Shown in pieces: positions 45,250-58,177 of a stretch of DNA of 64,000 nt. Source of the stretch: Rhizomucor pusillus. Its lineage: Eukaryota; Mucoromycota; Mucoromycetes; Mucorales; Lichtheimiaceae. The stretch spans positions 1 through 64,000 of the forward strand of contig FWWN02000656.1 in assembly GCA_900175165.2 (NCBI GenBank), given 5' to 3'. Made by a program: the position numbers and the translations under genes. Numbering within the stretch: the first letter of the stretch is position 1; each line of letters opens with the position of its first letter. The notes beneath the pieces are model-generated. The model was not told where the DNA came from. It saw nothing but the letters and a program-made list of their open reading frames with translations, and did no database searches.

Positions 45250-48200
45250 CTAATGGCTATCTAACTTTTGTTGGGGCTTACTTTTGCCGTGGCCAAAACC
45301 AAAAGGAGTGTTAATATCCTCCGGGTCCAATCTGGTTATGAAAAAGTTATCAATGATGAGTTTCGCTTCAGGATATGAACGCGTATCCTTATAGCTACTT
45401 ACTCTCTAAATTCATAGTGACCTTCACCGTCAAATCGCAATAAGAATTCGTGGTGACGTACAAGAGACGTTCTGCATTGCGTCTTAGCAAAGATATAACT
45501 TGTGGTGGACGAAGCAAGCCATACCTGTGTGATACTGTAAAGAGAGTAATGCCGACCTTGCGAGCATATTCATACATGATAGCTTCGATGTCGACGCTCA
45601 CTGCGCTGGTGCATTCGTCCAAGATTGCCTACGGATAGGGAACCTGTCAGAGTCTGCAATGCCCGATCTCGAGTTATCAAAACTTACAAACTGCGGCTTA
45701 TGATAGAACAATCTAGCCATGGCAACACGCTGCTTCTCACCGCCAGATAGAACATCGGCCCAGTCTTGAACAGCATCCCAGCCTCCTTCACGTTCTACCA
45801 GGTATCCCAAATGTACAACATCCAACAACTTCATCAATTCGTCATCGCTGTAGCCGCGTTCTCGTGCCTGCACAGCCGTATCGGGGTAAATGACCTGGTC
45901 TCTAAATGTTCCCAGCGCAAGGTAGGGTTTCTGAGGAACATAGAATAGCTTGGATGCAGCGGGCTTCGTCACGGTACCGCCTGCATATGCCTTAGTAAAG
46001 ACGCCTCTATTGTACATTCAATCAATCCACATTTACTCACCAAACAATGGCCAAAGATCGCCGAGGATACGGAATAAGGAACTCTTGCCGCATCCATTGG
46101 GACCAGAAATCAAGCAGTTCATTCCGGTGCTGACTTTGAAGGAAAGATCTTTCAACTGTGCAAGGCCGTCAGTATAAACCAATACATCATCGTGACAAAA
46201 AAGAAAATAATTACCAGTATATCATTGTTAGGTGTGACGATGGGCACCTTGTCAAAGACGATAACACCATCGCGAATAATAACCTTGCCTTTCATTTCAT
46301 TTGAATTGACAACTGACAGAAGGATACCCTCAATGAAATATTCACAACTATGTCAGATGGTTGTAGTATCTTACCCATATTTTGTGTTGCCTCACTGCCA
46401 TCATTGGATACCATGGTGCGACTGAATTTGCCTTCACGGATATCACGAAGAACCTCGAACAGATCAGCAACGCGGGATGTATAACCTGCGAAACGAGTAA
46501 GGTCTCTGCCAGTAAGGATCAAGCGACCAACGGCTTGCGACAAGTTGATGAGGTAGCTTGCTGTGATACGTCGTGAAAAAATGAATAACATGCTTATAGT
46601 AGTTTCAAACATTTCTCGAGGATACATACAGTTTCGAGAATAGTCCTCCATCAACTTTGTAGGATCGTCTACCGCAGCGCCCATATGGCTGGTAGCGTAT
46701 CGAGGATCGAAAACAGGTCGAGCAAGCAAACTATAATACCGCATGTAAATGGCTACAAGATTCACATAGCATACAATGTATGAAGACGTACTAGTAGGCA
46801 GTCATGGTTGCACAGTACTTGACAAGAACAGAGTCAAAAATGCCGTTTAAAAATCGCAAGGTGTATACTCTGCGAACATGGTTGACGATCTAATAGGAAA
46901 ATTGGATAAGTATTTTTTGGATATGTATACGTCGGATATCACACGGACCTTTTGGAAAGTGTTGTTGACTACTTCCTTCTCTCGTTCACCGCCACCATAG
47001 AACGCGATTTCCTCAGAATGAGTAATGATGCGAGACTAAGTTGCAACGTTAGAGGTCACGATCAAATATTCAGCTGTCAGCATTAATCTTACATGAGTAA
47101 ATCTGAAATCGCCTTCTAGTTTCTGCTCAGCAGCAGTATCTAATGAGAAGAATAATATAGTTAATGATGACAGTTCTGGAATAATAAGATCGCCGTAAAG
47201 CGCATACATCGTCCAAATGGTGGCGAAAAGGCACGGAGAATGACACCAGACAAGATAAAGTATGCAATCATAAAGAATGGTGCCTCGTTACCGCTATATC
47301 AATTCCATCAGTTTCTGGCCACCGTACTCTTGTTTCCACTTGATCTTACATAGCCTCTCCCAACTTATAAGCGAACAAAAAGATATCGACGACGGGTTTG
47401 GCAATATCAGAGTACAAGTGGGACAAGTTTTCAGAGAATTTGTCAATATCTTGGGTCAAAAGTTGATCCGCGTTCTGCAACCGGTTATCGAGGTTCGAAA
47501 CCTTGTAAAAGGTGATACCGTCGAGATATTGGTTGTGTGCAAACTTTGTCAGACGCTCGCGGAAGCTTAAAGCCAAAGCGCTAATGGTCAACTTGAGCGA
47601 ATTGTTTACAATACTCATTGGCCACTACAAATAAATATGTCATCTTTAGCCATTCCCTTGACAGTGGCTGATTTCTTCATACCATCATGATGCCAAACTC
47701 AAAAATGGCTCTAGCAATAAAAGCTTCACGGTTTCTTGAAACGATTGCCTTGACAACCGATCTATCAGCTGCATTGTCAGTGACATTCCCGCGTTTCATG
47801 CATTGAAAAAGGTCTGTAGTTTACCCATTGAAGGCAGAGAACCTAAAAGAAAGAAGCGCCAATGCTTAGATTCTTCTTACAGTGTGATACTCGTGGATAT
47901 GTATGTTCCTTCTTACCAAATATCTAACCAGGTGCGAGCGATAAGTACAGTCGCCAGTGCAGCTAAAAGTCCAGCTTCTTTGCTGAATGGTCCTATACGA
48001 TCGATCAGCTTTGTTTAACAATCACAGCTGGAATGTATATGCTTTATACTTGCAGCAAACATACCTGGAATACAAATTGGCAGAAGTTTGCGCATCTGTT
48101 TGAAGAATTGCGCATTGACGCCCACTTTCTGTCGAGCCTTGCGCTTGCTATCAGGTCGCTTTTTGCCGCTGTTGCCACTTGCAGACGCCGCAGAACTGTA

Positions 48201-48305
48201 TTGCTGCTGAAAGTGCTGTTTTGCGCGGTACAAAGCATATATTAATGCAATGACAAGCGCGCCAAGAGAGCGCTTCTTTGTAAGCGTCGACACGACGTTC
48301 GCCAT
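45250..48305 (-). CDS. Peroxisomal ABCD half-transporter (Pxa1/Pxa2, ABCD1-like)
   Basis: Half ABC transporter that imports long-chain fatty acids or their CoA esters into peroxisomes for beta-oxidation. The N-terminus [29 protein letters not shown] has a helix and a basic region ([17 protein letters not shown]). The membrane domain carries the ABCD signature around [18 protein letters not shown], part of the EAA-like loop. The ATPase domain has Walker [22 protein letters not shown]-loop region [20 protein letters not shown], signature [20 protein letters not shown], Walker [21 protein letters not shown] and the switch FTVSHR. The end is [20 protein letters not shown] plus a short basic tail. 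About a dozen short introns. It is divergent from the ubiquitin-L40 gene (310 bp between starts). Confidence 0.93.
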
Positions 48306-48542
48306 AAGAGAAGAAAAACTGTTTATGTAATATTGCGGGGTCAAAAGCGCTCAAAGAAGCTCCGTGTTAATAATCACGTGCATTGCGATTGGAGCCGGTT
48401 GATGTATTTGAACCATTCGTGCAGTATAAATTGCACAGTATCGGAGCAATCGCTGCAGCCTTGCGACCGACCCCAGCGAGGGGAGTCGAATGCAAGGTGG
48501 CAGCGGGCACGCCCGAAATCTTCCTCTTCCGCTGTCGACAAG

Positions 48543-48614
48543 GTAATAGACGCATACATCCATCCGTCGACTCATCCATCCGTCCATCCATGATTCTTAC
48601 CGTGACAACAACAG
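48543..48614 (+). other. 5'-leader intron of the ubiquitin-L40 gene
   Basis: Donor GTAATAG follows ...GCTGTCGACAAG, and the acceptor ...ACAACAACAG is directly in front of the ATG at 48615. Inside are repeated CATCCATC/CGTCCATC units (about 48558-48592). Confidence 0.6.
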
Positions 48615-49225
<611 letters not shown>

Positions 49226-49519
49226 ACATATTGTTGTACATTAATTGTCGACAATAAAGGTTCACCGCATTTCGTCTTTCGACACGCAAGAAACATTCAT
49301 GGACTGTATTAAATCTAAGGGGAGGGGCAAGAAAATCGCGTCTCTTTTTAATCATGAGGGGGAGAAAGGGTAATATTACTAAGATGTGCAGGAGGGCTTG
49401 GGAGAGAGTGAGTGTGAGAGTGAAAGAGAGAGAGAGACAAAAGACATCACGTCCACGCAAATGAGTCCAGAGAGCAGAAAGAAAAAAGTTGTATTGGATG
49501 AAAACGTATGCGCAAGAAT

Positions 49520-50492
<973 letters not shown>

Positions 50493-50915
50493 TACTAAAT
50501 CAGCGATGCGTAATCGTTAGCGTGGAATGTCCATGTAGGTTGTTGACACGCCTGAGATCGATGCACGACGTATGGGTTCGATTTGACATTGTCGACATCC
50601 ATTCAAGCGTCCTTTCCCAAATAACTAGCGTATCGCATTACCTATTAAGACGGATGGATGTGATGTGGTATGAGGTGGTGGATGGAATGGGCTTGGCCTT
50701 CGCGAAACTGTCGTCTCTGGAGCCCAATCGCAATGCGGAGATTAAAATGACGTAAGGTGTGCACCCCGTCGCATTCACAGTTTCTGCGGATCCGATCGCT
50801 TCCGTATCGCCGAGGGGACCTAGTGAAAACCTAGAAAAATATTATTGTTCTAGATAACGTTGCAAATACTATATACAGAAGGATATATGGAGATATTTAA
50901 CGCTTATTATCGATT
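50493..50915. other. Intergenic region between Ran start and VPS41 stop
   Basis: 423 bp holding the Ran promoter and leader and the VPS41 3' end. An open frame at 50522-50755 on the plus strand has no recognisable content. Confidence 0.5.
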
Positions 50916-53900
50916 TTAATGAGCAACGCTTATACTTCTTATACTGCTAGCTCGAGGGGATGCAATAGATGAAGAAGTTGCTGTTGCTGCAGGGCCTCGT
51001 CGCTGTGATTTCATACGATTTACAAACGCGTTTCCTCCTGCAGCCTGTTCGCGGCACAGCGGACAACCAATATCACGCGTGGATCTCAGCAGCGCGGCAT
51101 GGTTGATTTTACTTGCTACGCTGCCTGGATGGATTGTGGTTGTAGTAGTCGTTGCTGCAGACGCCGAGTCTGAAGTGTCCTTTTCCAGCAGGCATTTTTC
51201 GTGATATGCATGCCTGCAAAAGAATAGGATAGTATTTGGGAAATCGTCCATGCCGCTGTCGTCGAAGACCATTTCCTCACAGATGCTGCAAACCATATCC
51301 TCTGTGTTTCGTTCGACTCATATGAGCATAATTGGAGATATGTGATCATCTTGTATGCACGCTTACGGTCACAATTGATGCCTCGCTTCTGGTTCCTGTA
51401 CATCCGATCCGCGAGAAAAACGCTGTCGCTAACAAGAATCTTTTCACAACCTTCATGTAACGACATCTGTAACGTTCAATGTTATATAGCTGTCGATTAT
51501 ACAAAATTGGAATAGCATCTACCTGGAGGTTGTAGTCTTGTAATATTTTGAGAAGCGCATCTTTCAGGCCAGGGATTTCTAGTCCATCAGGTATGCTCTT
51601 GATCAATCGTAACGGTTCAATATCTGTGCCGACATTCTCAAGCAATCCACGAATGAATTCTAAAGCACTAATGAGTAAATCAAGATAATATTTGTTTCCA
51701 AATATGTGCTTACTGGGTTTGTCCATTGAGTATCTTAGCAAATCTTCCCAGAGGTCGTCGTCTTTTTGCTCTTTGGCAAAGTCAATGGCCTAAATACAGG
51801 ATGCGCTTGGCTCAGACAGTGGTAAAGATTCCAGGAATTTATGGATTCTTACCCTTTGAACATCATCTAGGCGCTCTATAATCAGCATGAGAGCTTTCTT
51901 ATTGTCACCCATTCGGCCCAGAATATAGACCATTTCAGGCACTAGATCCTTCTTTTCACAAACTTTGTATGCCTAGAGCTTACGTAAATAAAGGTAGATA
52001 TACACATTCAAAAAAAGGACTTGCCTTTTCCAATGAAACATAATTGCTTGCGCGCAAAAAGTCCAATAACTTTTCGTAATCATAGTCAGCGTAAAGCTCG
52101 ACCTAGCAGATCCATTTAGAAAAATGGGCTATCCGATAGAGTCTTTGCAACAAGCAGCAATACCTGCAAATCATGAAATTCGTATCCAATATGTCTATCT
52201 CGCTCAAACAATGCATCGAGATATGTGTGCAAAAATTTCGGGTGAGACTTTAGTTGTCGCACAACTTTGTTGGGCTAAAGATTCACGTTAACGATACTGC
52301 AAATCATGCACTCTACAGCCGGTAAGAGTACTTGCGGGTATAGCTTCAGTGTTCTTGACCAGCATCTGCACCGCTGGCATTTGTATCAAGCGTTTCGCAG
52401 TTTCAGGATTCTCTTTGACTTGCTTTTCCAGTAGATACTGGTCAAATTCCATTAACAAAACAGCCTTGTCCTTGACTGCATCAAACATATTGTATTCCTG
52501 TATAAGCTCGAACGCATTCGGCCGTCGTAGACGCAAATTATACTCGATGGCTCTGTCAGGCTGGTTATTATATGTATACCTGAAGGAAATGACAGTCAGT
52601 CTGCTTAGACGCTAAAACGCTATAAACAATATCACATTTCGCTTACAGATCGGCCAAACATTCCAGTAGGATCTCGTTATCCTTGTCTTTGTCTAAATAA
52701 TCTTCAACGGCAACGATCACATTAGACAAGCTATACAGAGAACGAGGCCACTGATGTATAGTATTTCGCAGGGCCTTGGAAACATTGACATTATTATGAA
52801 ACGATTGAAGGAACAACGCAGCAGTCTTTCACTTACCAAATGGTCGCTTTTCAAGAACGATGCTAATGCAATTTCGTAAACTGTGCTGCTTAGCTGAGGT
52901 GCCTTGACTGGTATGTATGGTGCTATAGCCTACAAATGATTGGCAGCATTAATATACATATCCCAAATCAGCATTTAACGTCATCCGCTTACCTTTAATT
53001 GACCCAACTCTGTGAAACGGAAAACCCAATCTTCCCACAATATCTTGTCAGAACCCAGGATATGTGGGCACTGTTCAGCAGCTTTTTCGTAATCTTTATG
53101 TTCAACCAGCCAATTAAGATATGTTTGTCCGATTTCCCCTACATCGAAGCGACTGCCGCCATACTGTTTTTCGGCGTCCATGGCCGCATCGAATGCTTCG
53201 CCGTATTTTTCATGATCCATGAGCCATTCAATGTGATCGTTGTAGTCTCTGGGTCTAGCAGCAACAAGGTCTTTGGGACCGAGCACGTAAAACATATCCT
53301 CCTCATCCAAAAATTCTAAGACATAGTCGTTTGCTTGGTAATGTTCATAACCATGCAGCGCCAAAACATCAGCCGAGATTTCTTCATTGTCTTCATTCAT
53401 GATATGTAATTCTGGCTGAAAGGCTCGTCGCCGTCTTTGCATTGCTGGGTCTTGGGTATTTTCGTCCACATCGGCTGTATCATCTTCAAGGATGTATGCT
53501 AGCAGCAACAGAGTATTGTTGAATGGAGCAATGCCGCAAACAATGTAGTCCGTTTGGAACATGGCTGTAATCTCCACATAGTGCGTTGGTTGACCTTGTA
53601 CCTGGGCACTTCGAGGCTTTTCCTATTTATAACACGATTCAGCAGTGAGCTTTCCATGTTGATAAAGAAGATGATCTCTTGATAATTTCCTCACCTTGAC
53701 GCGAGCAACTTTGACTGTATCCGCCCACGCGATCAATAATGTTGTATCGTCCTTCCAGCACATTCTACATTTGTATAAATCGGCTCGCGGGCTCCCTGCT
53801 GGTCTGTCGATATATGTAATTCGCAAATTTGTCTGGGTATCATACATTTTTACGCCAGTATCATTCGCCCAGGCGATAAAGTTTCCTCGCCACTGAATTG

Positions 53901-54658
53901 CATAAATAGGGCCTTCATTGGCATGCAAAACAATGTCCTTATTTCCAAGCCAGCCTTTCTCGTTCATGATAAGCTGCTCAGCCATGCCGCCCGATACAAA
54001 CTGCCGAGCTGATTTGCGAGCGTAACCGGGATCTAGTGCGACAGCTTTTATTGGACGTCGATAATTGAAATGCTGCAGCTCTGACGAATAGAGAGCATAG
54101 ATATAGACCTTTCCTGTATTTACAGATATCAACGTTAGCTGACAATCATTCTTACATGCTGTATTATATCAATCACCATCGTCTGATGCACTTGCTACAT
54201 ATTCTCCTGCATCGTCAATAGATATATCGTTCACAGTCGCAGAATGTTTCTGGAATGTCTTTATAATGTTGCCTTCAAAGTCCAAGACATGCACCGCGCC
54301 CCAGTGAGTACCCAGTGCCTGGCATTTCGTTGCATGATTAAATTTCGTCCTTGGATACAACGGTAAAATTATCACAACTTACCACAAACTTGTCCGAGAC
54401 TCGAAGCGTCGATGCTGTGTCTTTGTCCAAAATCTCACGTAAACCGGCACCAACTCGTCGGTAACGTAGTTTAGGCTCTTCGTCCATATCCTCGTCGCTA
54501 TCCTCTGCTTCCTCCTCCTCCTGCTGACCATCGTCCTCTGAATGGTACTCGTCGTCAGCACTCCGTTCGAACTCGCTAGGTGAATCGTGTAACTCTCTTC
54601 GAGATTCTTCATCGCTCTCGTTGTTCTGTACAGCTGGAGTGTCAGAGGATTCTGTCAT
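50916..54658 (-). CDS. VPS41: Vps41, HOPS tethering complex subunit
   Basis: HOPS subunit for vacuole/late-endosome fusion. The N-terminus MTESSDTPAVQNNESDEESR runs into a long Asp/Glu/Ser stretch. The beta-propeller follows: LGTHWGAVHVLDFEGNIIKT, FQKHSATVNDISIDDAGEYV, then FVSGGMAEQLIMNEKGWLGN and YAIQWRGNFIAWANDTGVKM. Next come LVAARPRDYNDHIEWLMDHE (a classic Vps41 segment) and the clathrin-heavy-chain-like helical repeats. The C-terminus is a RING-H2 finger: CSICEEMVFDDS, FFCRHAYHEKCLLEK and GCPLCREQA, then a basic Ser-rich tail ending SVAH. About a dozen short introns. The ATG at 54658 was preferred over weaker upstream in-frame starts. It is divergent from GEP4. Confidence 0.93.
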
Positions 54659-55095
54659 TTCAAGGAGCTCTGGTCCAAAACGCACTTGAAACTTGCTTGC
54701 CCCTCTCGCGCAATTCATCATGCTTTGTCGATTACTCCGCACATGGATCAGCGTGACAACGATGAAGAGGAGCCGTATGTACAATATCTTCCTTTCCTTT
54801 CTCCTTGTATTTTACTTATCTACTTGGAAAAATTGTCTGCAGCTTCCGTTATGCAGTATAATGATAATGTACGTAGGAGAAGTACTTTCTAAAACATGGA
54901 AATAAGAGCAAGATAGTATGTGATACGAACAGTAGCAATGCAAGGTTTGGATCAGAAAGCAGGATACCAAAGCTACAAGCTGCTATCCATGGTAACAATT
55001 TCATCGCGACTGAAAGTACAAAGCAACCTTCACCTTTAAACAATTGATGCTGACATCCACACTGCGCGCGTCTTTTCTTCCGCCGATCTGAAGGC
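54659..55095. other. Divergent promoter region VPS41/GEP4
   Basis: 437 bp between the two start codons. A very short plus-strand frame (MDQRDNDEEEP at 54752) ends at a GTATGT donor-like sequence. It may be a tiny exon or chance; I cannot extend it to a gene. Confidence 0.4.
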
Positions 55096-56043
55096 ATGGT
55101 TCAGAGCATCAATATATCTGGGATTGTAAACGCGCTCAGGGTGCTATGGAACCCAAGCCTGGCAGTACCGCATATAATAGTCAAAGGCAAATACTTGAAC
55201 AATTTTACAATGGTCATTCTGCAATGCTGATTCGATACTTAGACATTCGTGGCATTGAGTATGAAAACCTCAGGAACAAGATCGGTGTGCAAGCAATGGC
55301 GTTTGACAAGGATAACTGTCTAACAGCACCGTATGTGCCTCACATCCATCCTGAATACAAGGTCACATTATACTTTAGCTGCCTCTGCGTCTTTCCTTCC
55401 TCCTAATCGTTTTCGGTAACATAGGATGCCTGGCAACGCTGCAAAGAAACATTCGGCGATGAAAATATTGTTATAGTGTCCAACTCGGCCGGTACTAAAG
55501 ACGATAAAGACTTTAAAGATAAGTTTGCTACTGTGCAGCGATCTAAGAATTTTCGCTGATTCGGCCTTGTTAAACACAAGCGGCAAAGCTTGAAGATGCA
55601 TTAGGTTGGCTACGAGACCTTGATCCGCATTATCTTTAATCCTCGCTAAAATTCTTGTATCCTGGTTAGGTGTCAAAGTGCTGCGGCACACTGAAAAGAA
55701 GCCATCAGGTGGCGACGCGCTGTTGAGGCATTTTTCACCACTTCCGGCAAGGAAGATTGCGGTTGTTGGCGATCGTGTATTGACGGATGTACTGTTTGGG
55801 AACTTGAATGGCAACTTGACAATTTGGACAAAGAATATCGTGACTGAGAAAGGCGATAATAAGGCAGCACTTGTGGTAAGTTTCGAGAGAAGAAAATGAA
55901 CTATTCTTGTAAACTTATATATTTGTCCTTCATATATCAAGATACGTCGCATGGAGCATGTACTCATTGCGTTACTGCAAAGATTTCATGTATCTCCTCC
56001 ATCACATACATCATTTCAGGGTGATAGCGATAGCAATCAATAA
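55096..56043 (+). CDS. GEP4: Gep4-like mitochondrial phosphatidylglycerophosphatase
   Basis: HAD-superfamily phosphatase that converts phosphatidylglycerophosphate to phosphatidylglycerol in cardiolipin synthesis at the mitochondrial inner membrane. Six exons: 55096-55186, 55243-55361, 55425-55518, 55578-55604, 55670-55875, 55942-56043. The start MVQSINISGIVNALRVLWNP matches the family N-terminus. HAD motif I is AFDKDNCLTAPY. Motif II is VSNSAG. VKVLRHTEKKPSGGD (motif III Lys) and VVGDRVLTDVLFGNLNG (motif IV) follow. Exon phases add up only with one GC-AG intron (55187-55242) and one AT-AC intron (55519-55577); the latter gives KDFKEAAKLEDALG, as expected for the family. Confidence 0.9.
55187..55242 (+). 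other. GEP4: GC-AG intron of GEP4
   Basis: GTCAAAG|GCAAATACTTG ... CTGATTCGATACTTAG|ACATTCG. The exon phase of 1 is restored only with the GC donor. The nearest GT (GTCAAAGG) gives the wrong frame, and reading through meets a stop. Confidence 0.75.
55519..55577 (+). other. GEP4: Apparent AT-AC intron of GEP4
   Basis: The exon ends ...GACTTTAAAG, followed by ATAAGTTTGCTACTG, and the intron ends CTTGTTAAACAC before AAGCGGCAAAGC. A branch-like CGCTGATTC lies 20 nt before the end. The only GT donors nearby put the next exon out of phase or delete the conserved residues after SNSAG. Confidence 0.65.
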
Positions 56044-56220
56044 AAAGATGATATTTGAATGGAGTATATGGAAAATGTGTATATTTGAGTCTTCTAAATG
56101 TAAAGAAGACCATAATCGATTTCGATGGTCTCCGGAGATTCCTGTTAAACTTTTCGGTTAGCAGTATCTATTGGATTACTATATGCATAAATTCATACGA
56201 GTTCCAGATGATGTATTAAA

Positions 56221-58177
56221 TTACAAAGGTTTAAGGAGAAGAGGCATATTGGGAGCTGGTCGAAGCGTAATCGTCTGTCTCTTCTTCGGCGTAAAACCAG
56301 GCTTTTCGAAAAATTGAAACTTGGTGATCAAGATAGCAAGTAGTATCTTCATCTCAATCATCGCAAAGCGATTGCCGATGCACTGACGGTTGCCTGCCAA
56401 AAATGGAGCATACTCGTATGGACTGACTCTTGACGCAGTTTCTTCGTCCCATCTTGATGGTCTACAACGCGTGAGATGGTTGTTAGCATCAATGAATGGA
56501 CTATACTCTATTTATTTCTTTCTTTTTCCCCACTTATGTTACTTACCGGAATTCCTCGGCATCCTCTCCCCAAATAGCCTTCGAATGGAGGTTTGAAATG
56601 AGCGATAGGAAAATAGGCGTACCTTTAGGAACAAAATATCCGCCAAGGACGCCATCCTTTGTACTGATTCGGTTGGTGACTGGAACAGGTGGCAATACGC
56701 GCATTGTCTCTCTGCAGACATTGTCGAGTAGTTTGATACTGTTGATTGCATCATAGGTGGGTATGTTGGCAGTTGAGATATTTGAATGGTCCAAAGGATC
56801 TTTGGTAAAAATATCATGGCTGACGTCTAAATTTTCAAAAAGCGGTTTAACTTCGTCTCGGAGAGCGTCCTGGATGTCTTGATGCTGGGCTAATAACCAT
56901 AGACACCAAGACAATGAAGTACTGGTAGTTTCGTGTCTAGAGTCGTAACATTACTTAGAATGTCAGCCATAAAATATACGCTGCATTTAAATAAGTACCC
57001 GGCTGCTAGGAACGTCAAGCATTGATTCTGGAGATCCTTGACGGAAGGACTCATGCCTTGCTCCTCCGACGATTTAATCATGAGACCTAAAACACTGTTG
57101 TGTTTCATTTGCTTGGCATTATCCATGCCACGAAGAACGACGGCTTCACTTTCTTCATCTAGCCAACGGATAGCCTGCGCAAGCTCCAGATTTTTCTTGG
57201 TTGGCACTTTCCTCAGCAACGGAAAGAAGAAAGATAGAAATTGCATTAAACCGAAACCACGATCAGGGTCGAAGATAGCAAGATAAGCGCTGCTTAGCTT
57301 GTTGCTTTTCTCAGTTCCGTCATACTTGACCGAGCTGAAGTCTTGACCAAAGCCTGCCAAGCCGATAACATCCAAAGTTGCCAGACTGAGGCCGTGAGAT
57401 ACGATAACTTCGGACGGTTCCTCTTTTCCCTCGATCTCTTTGTGCCATTTCTCGCACAGATGGACTGCTGGAATGGCCATTAATGGCGTGAGTTCACGGA
57501 TAGTTTGAACAGAAAATGCAGGATTGAGCATCTTTCGCTGGTGTCGATGCACTTCACCCTTAAAGATCGAGGATTAAGAACTAGCGAGCTAAAGATCCCG
57601 ACCAGTAAACATACCTCTGCTAACAAAAGACCCTCGCCGAGCGTGCGCTTTAAAAAGTTAACCGTTTCGGGCGTCTTGACATAGTCATAGACATGAGTTG
57701 TCAGAATCTCTTTCAAAACAGCTGGATCTGTGACGAGAACCCTCGGATTATTCCACGGGCCATGGTACAACAGTACGCCACCATACTTCTTGGTCCATCT
57801 TTTGTGGGGAACGCCTGACTAGTTGTACATGGAGACGTAAATATTCAATGAAAAGAAAAGTAAGTGACCATGACAGTCCGCTGCTATTGTACCTCGTCCC
57901 GGAAGATCTCACGCATATTACCGCCAAAGGGAATCCAACGATCAACGGGCGGGCCGGGTATTTTGCTGGTGGGATGGAAATACAAGTTATATACAATGTA
58001 TCGTGCTACGCTGTATGCAACTGTAGTAGATACGCCAACTGCCAATGCAAATTGCCCGACGGATGCATTTAAGCCCATTGGTCCAAGCACATGCTGATCT
58101 AACTGTCGCTGAAGCTGTCGTTCGACGGACTGTGCAAGTTTTTGTACAAGATCGATCCGGTCCCGAATGATATCCAT
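56221..58177 (-). CDS. Cytochrome P450 monooxygenase
   Basis: Membrane-anchored P450. The start MDIIRDRIDLVQKLAQSVER precedes an anchor helix (FALAVGVSTTVAYSVARYIV) and the Pro-rich hinge SKIPGPPVDRW. The C-helix region has GEVHRHQRKMLNPAF. The I-helix motif is AGHETTSTS (joined across an intron), the K-helix ExxR is ETMR in CRETMRVLPPVPVTNR, and the heme-binding loop is FLAGNRQCIG, with the Cys ligand. The end is MPLLLKPL. Introns are short. An ATG further upstream in the same frame would add about 50 residues including another hydrophobic run. The overall form recalls fungal CYPs related to CYP52/CYP3-like clans; the substrate is unknown. It converges with GEP4. Confidence 0.93.

Noticed and set aside
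47492..47502. tRNA B-box-like GGTTCGAAACC
   Set aside because: It lies within a coding exon of the ABCD transporter and no A-box or cloverleaf is present at a suitable distance. No tRNA gene was supported anywhere in the window.
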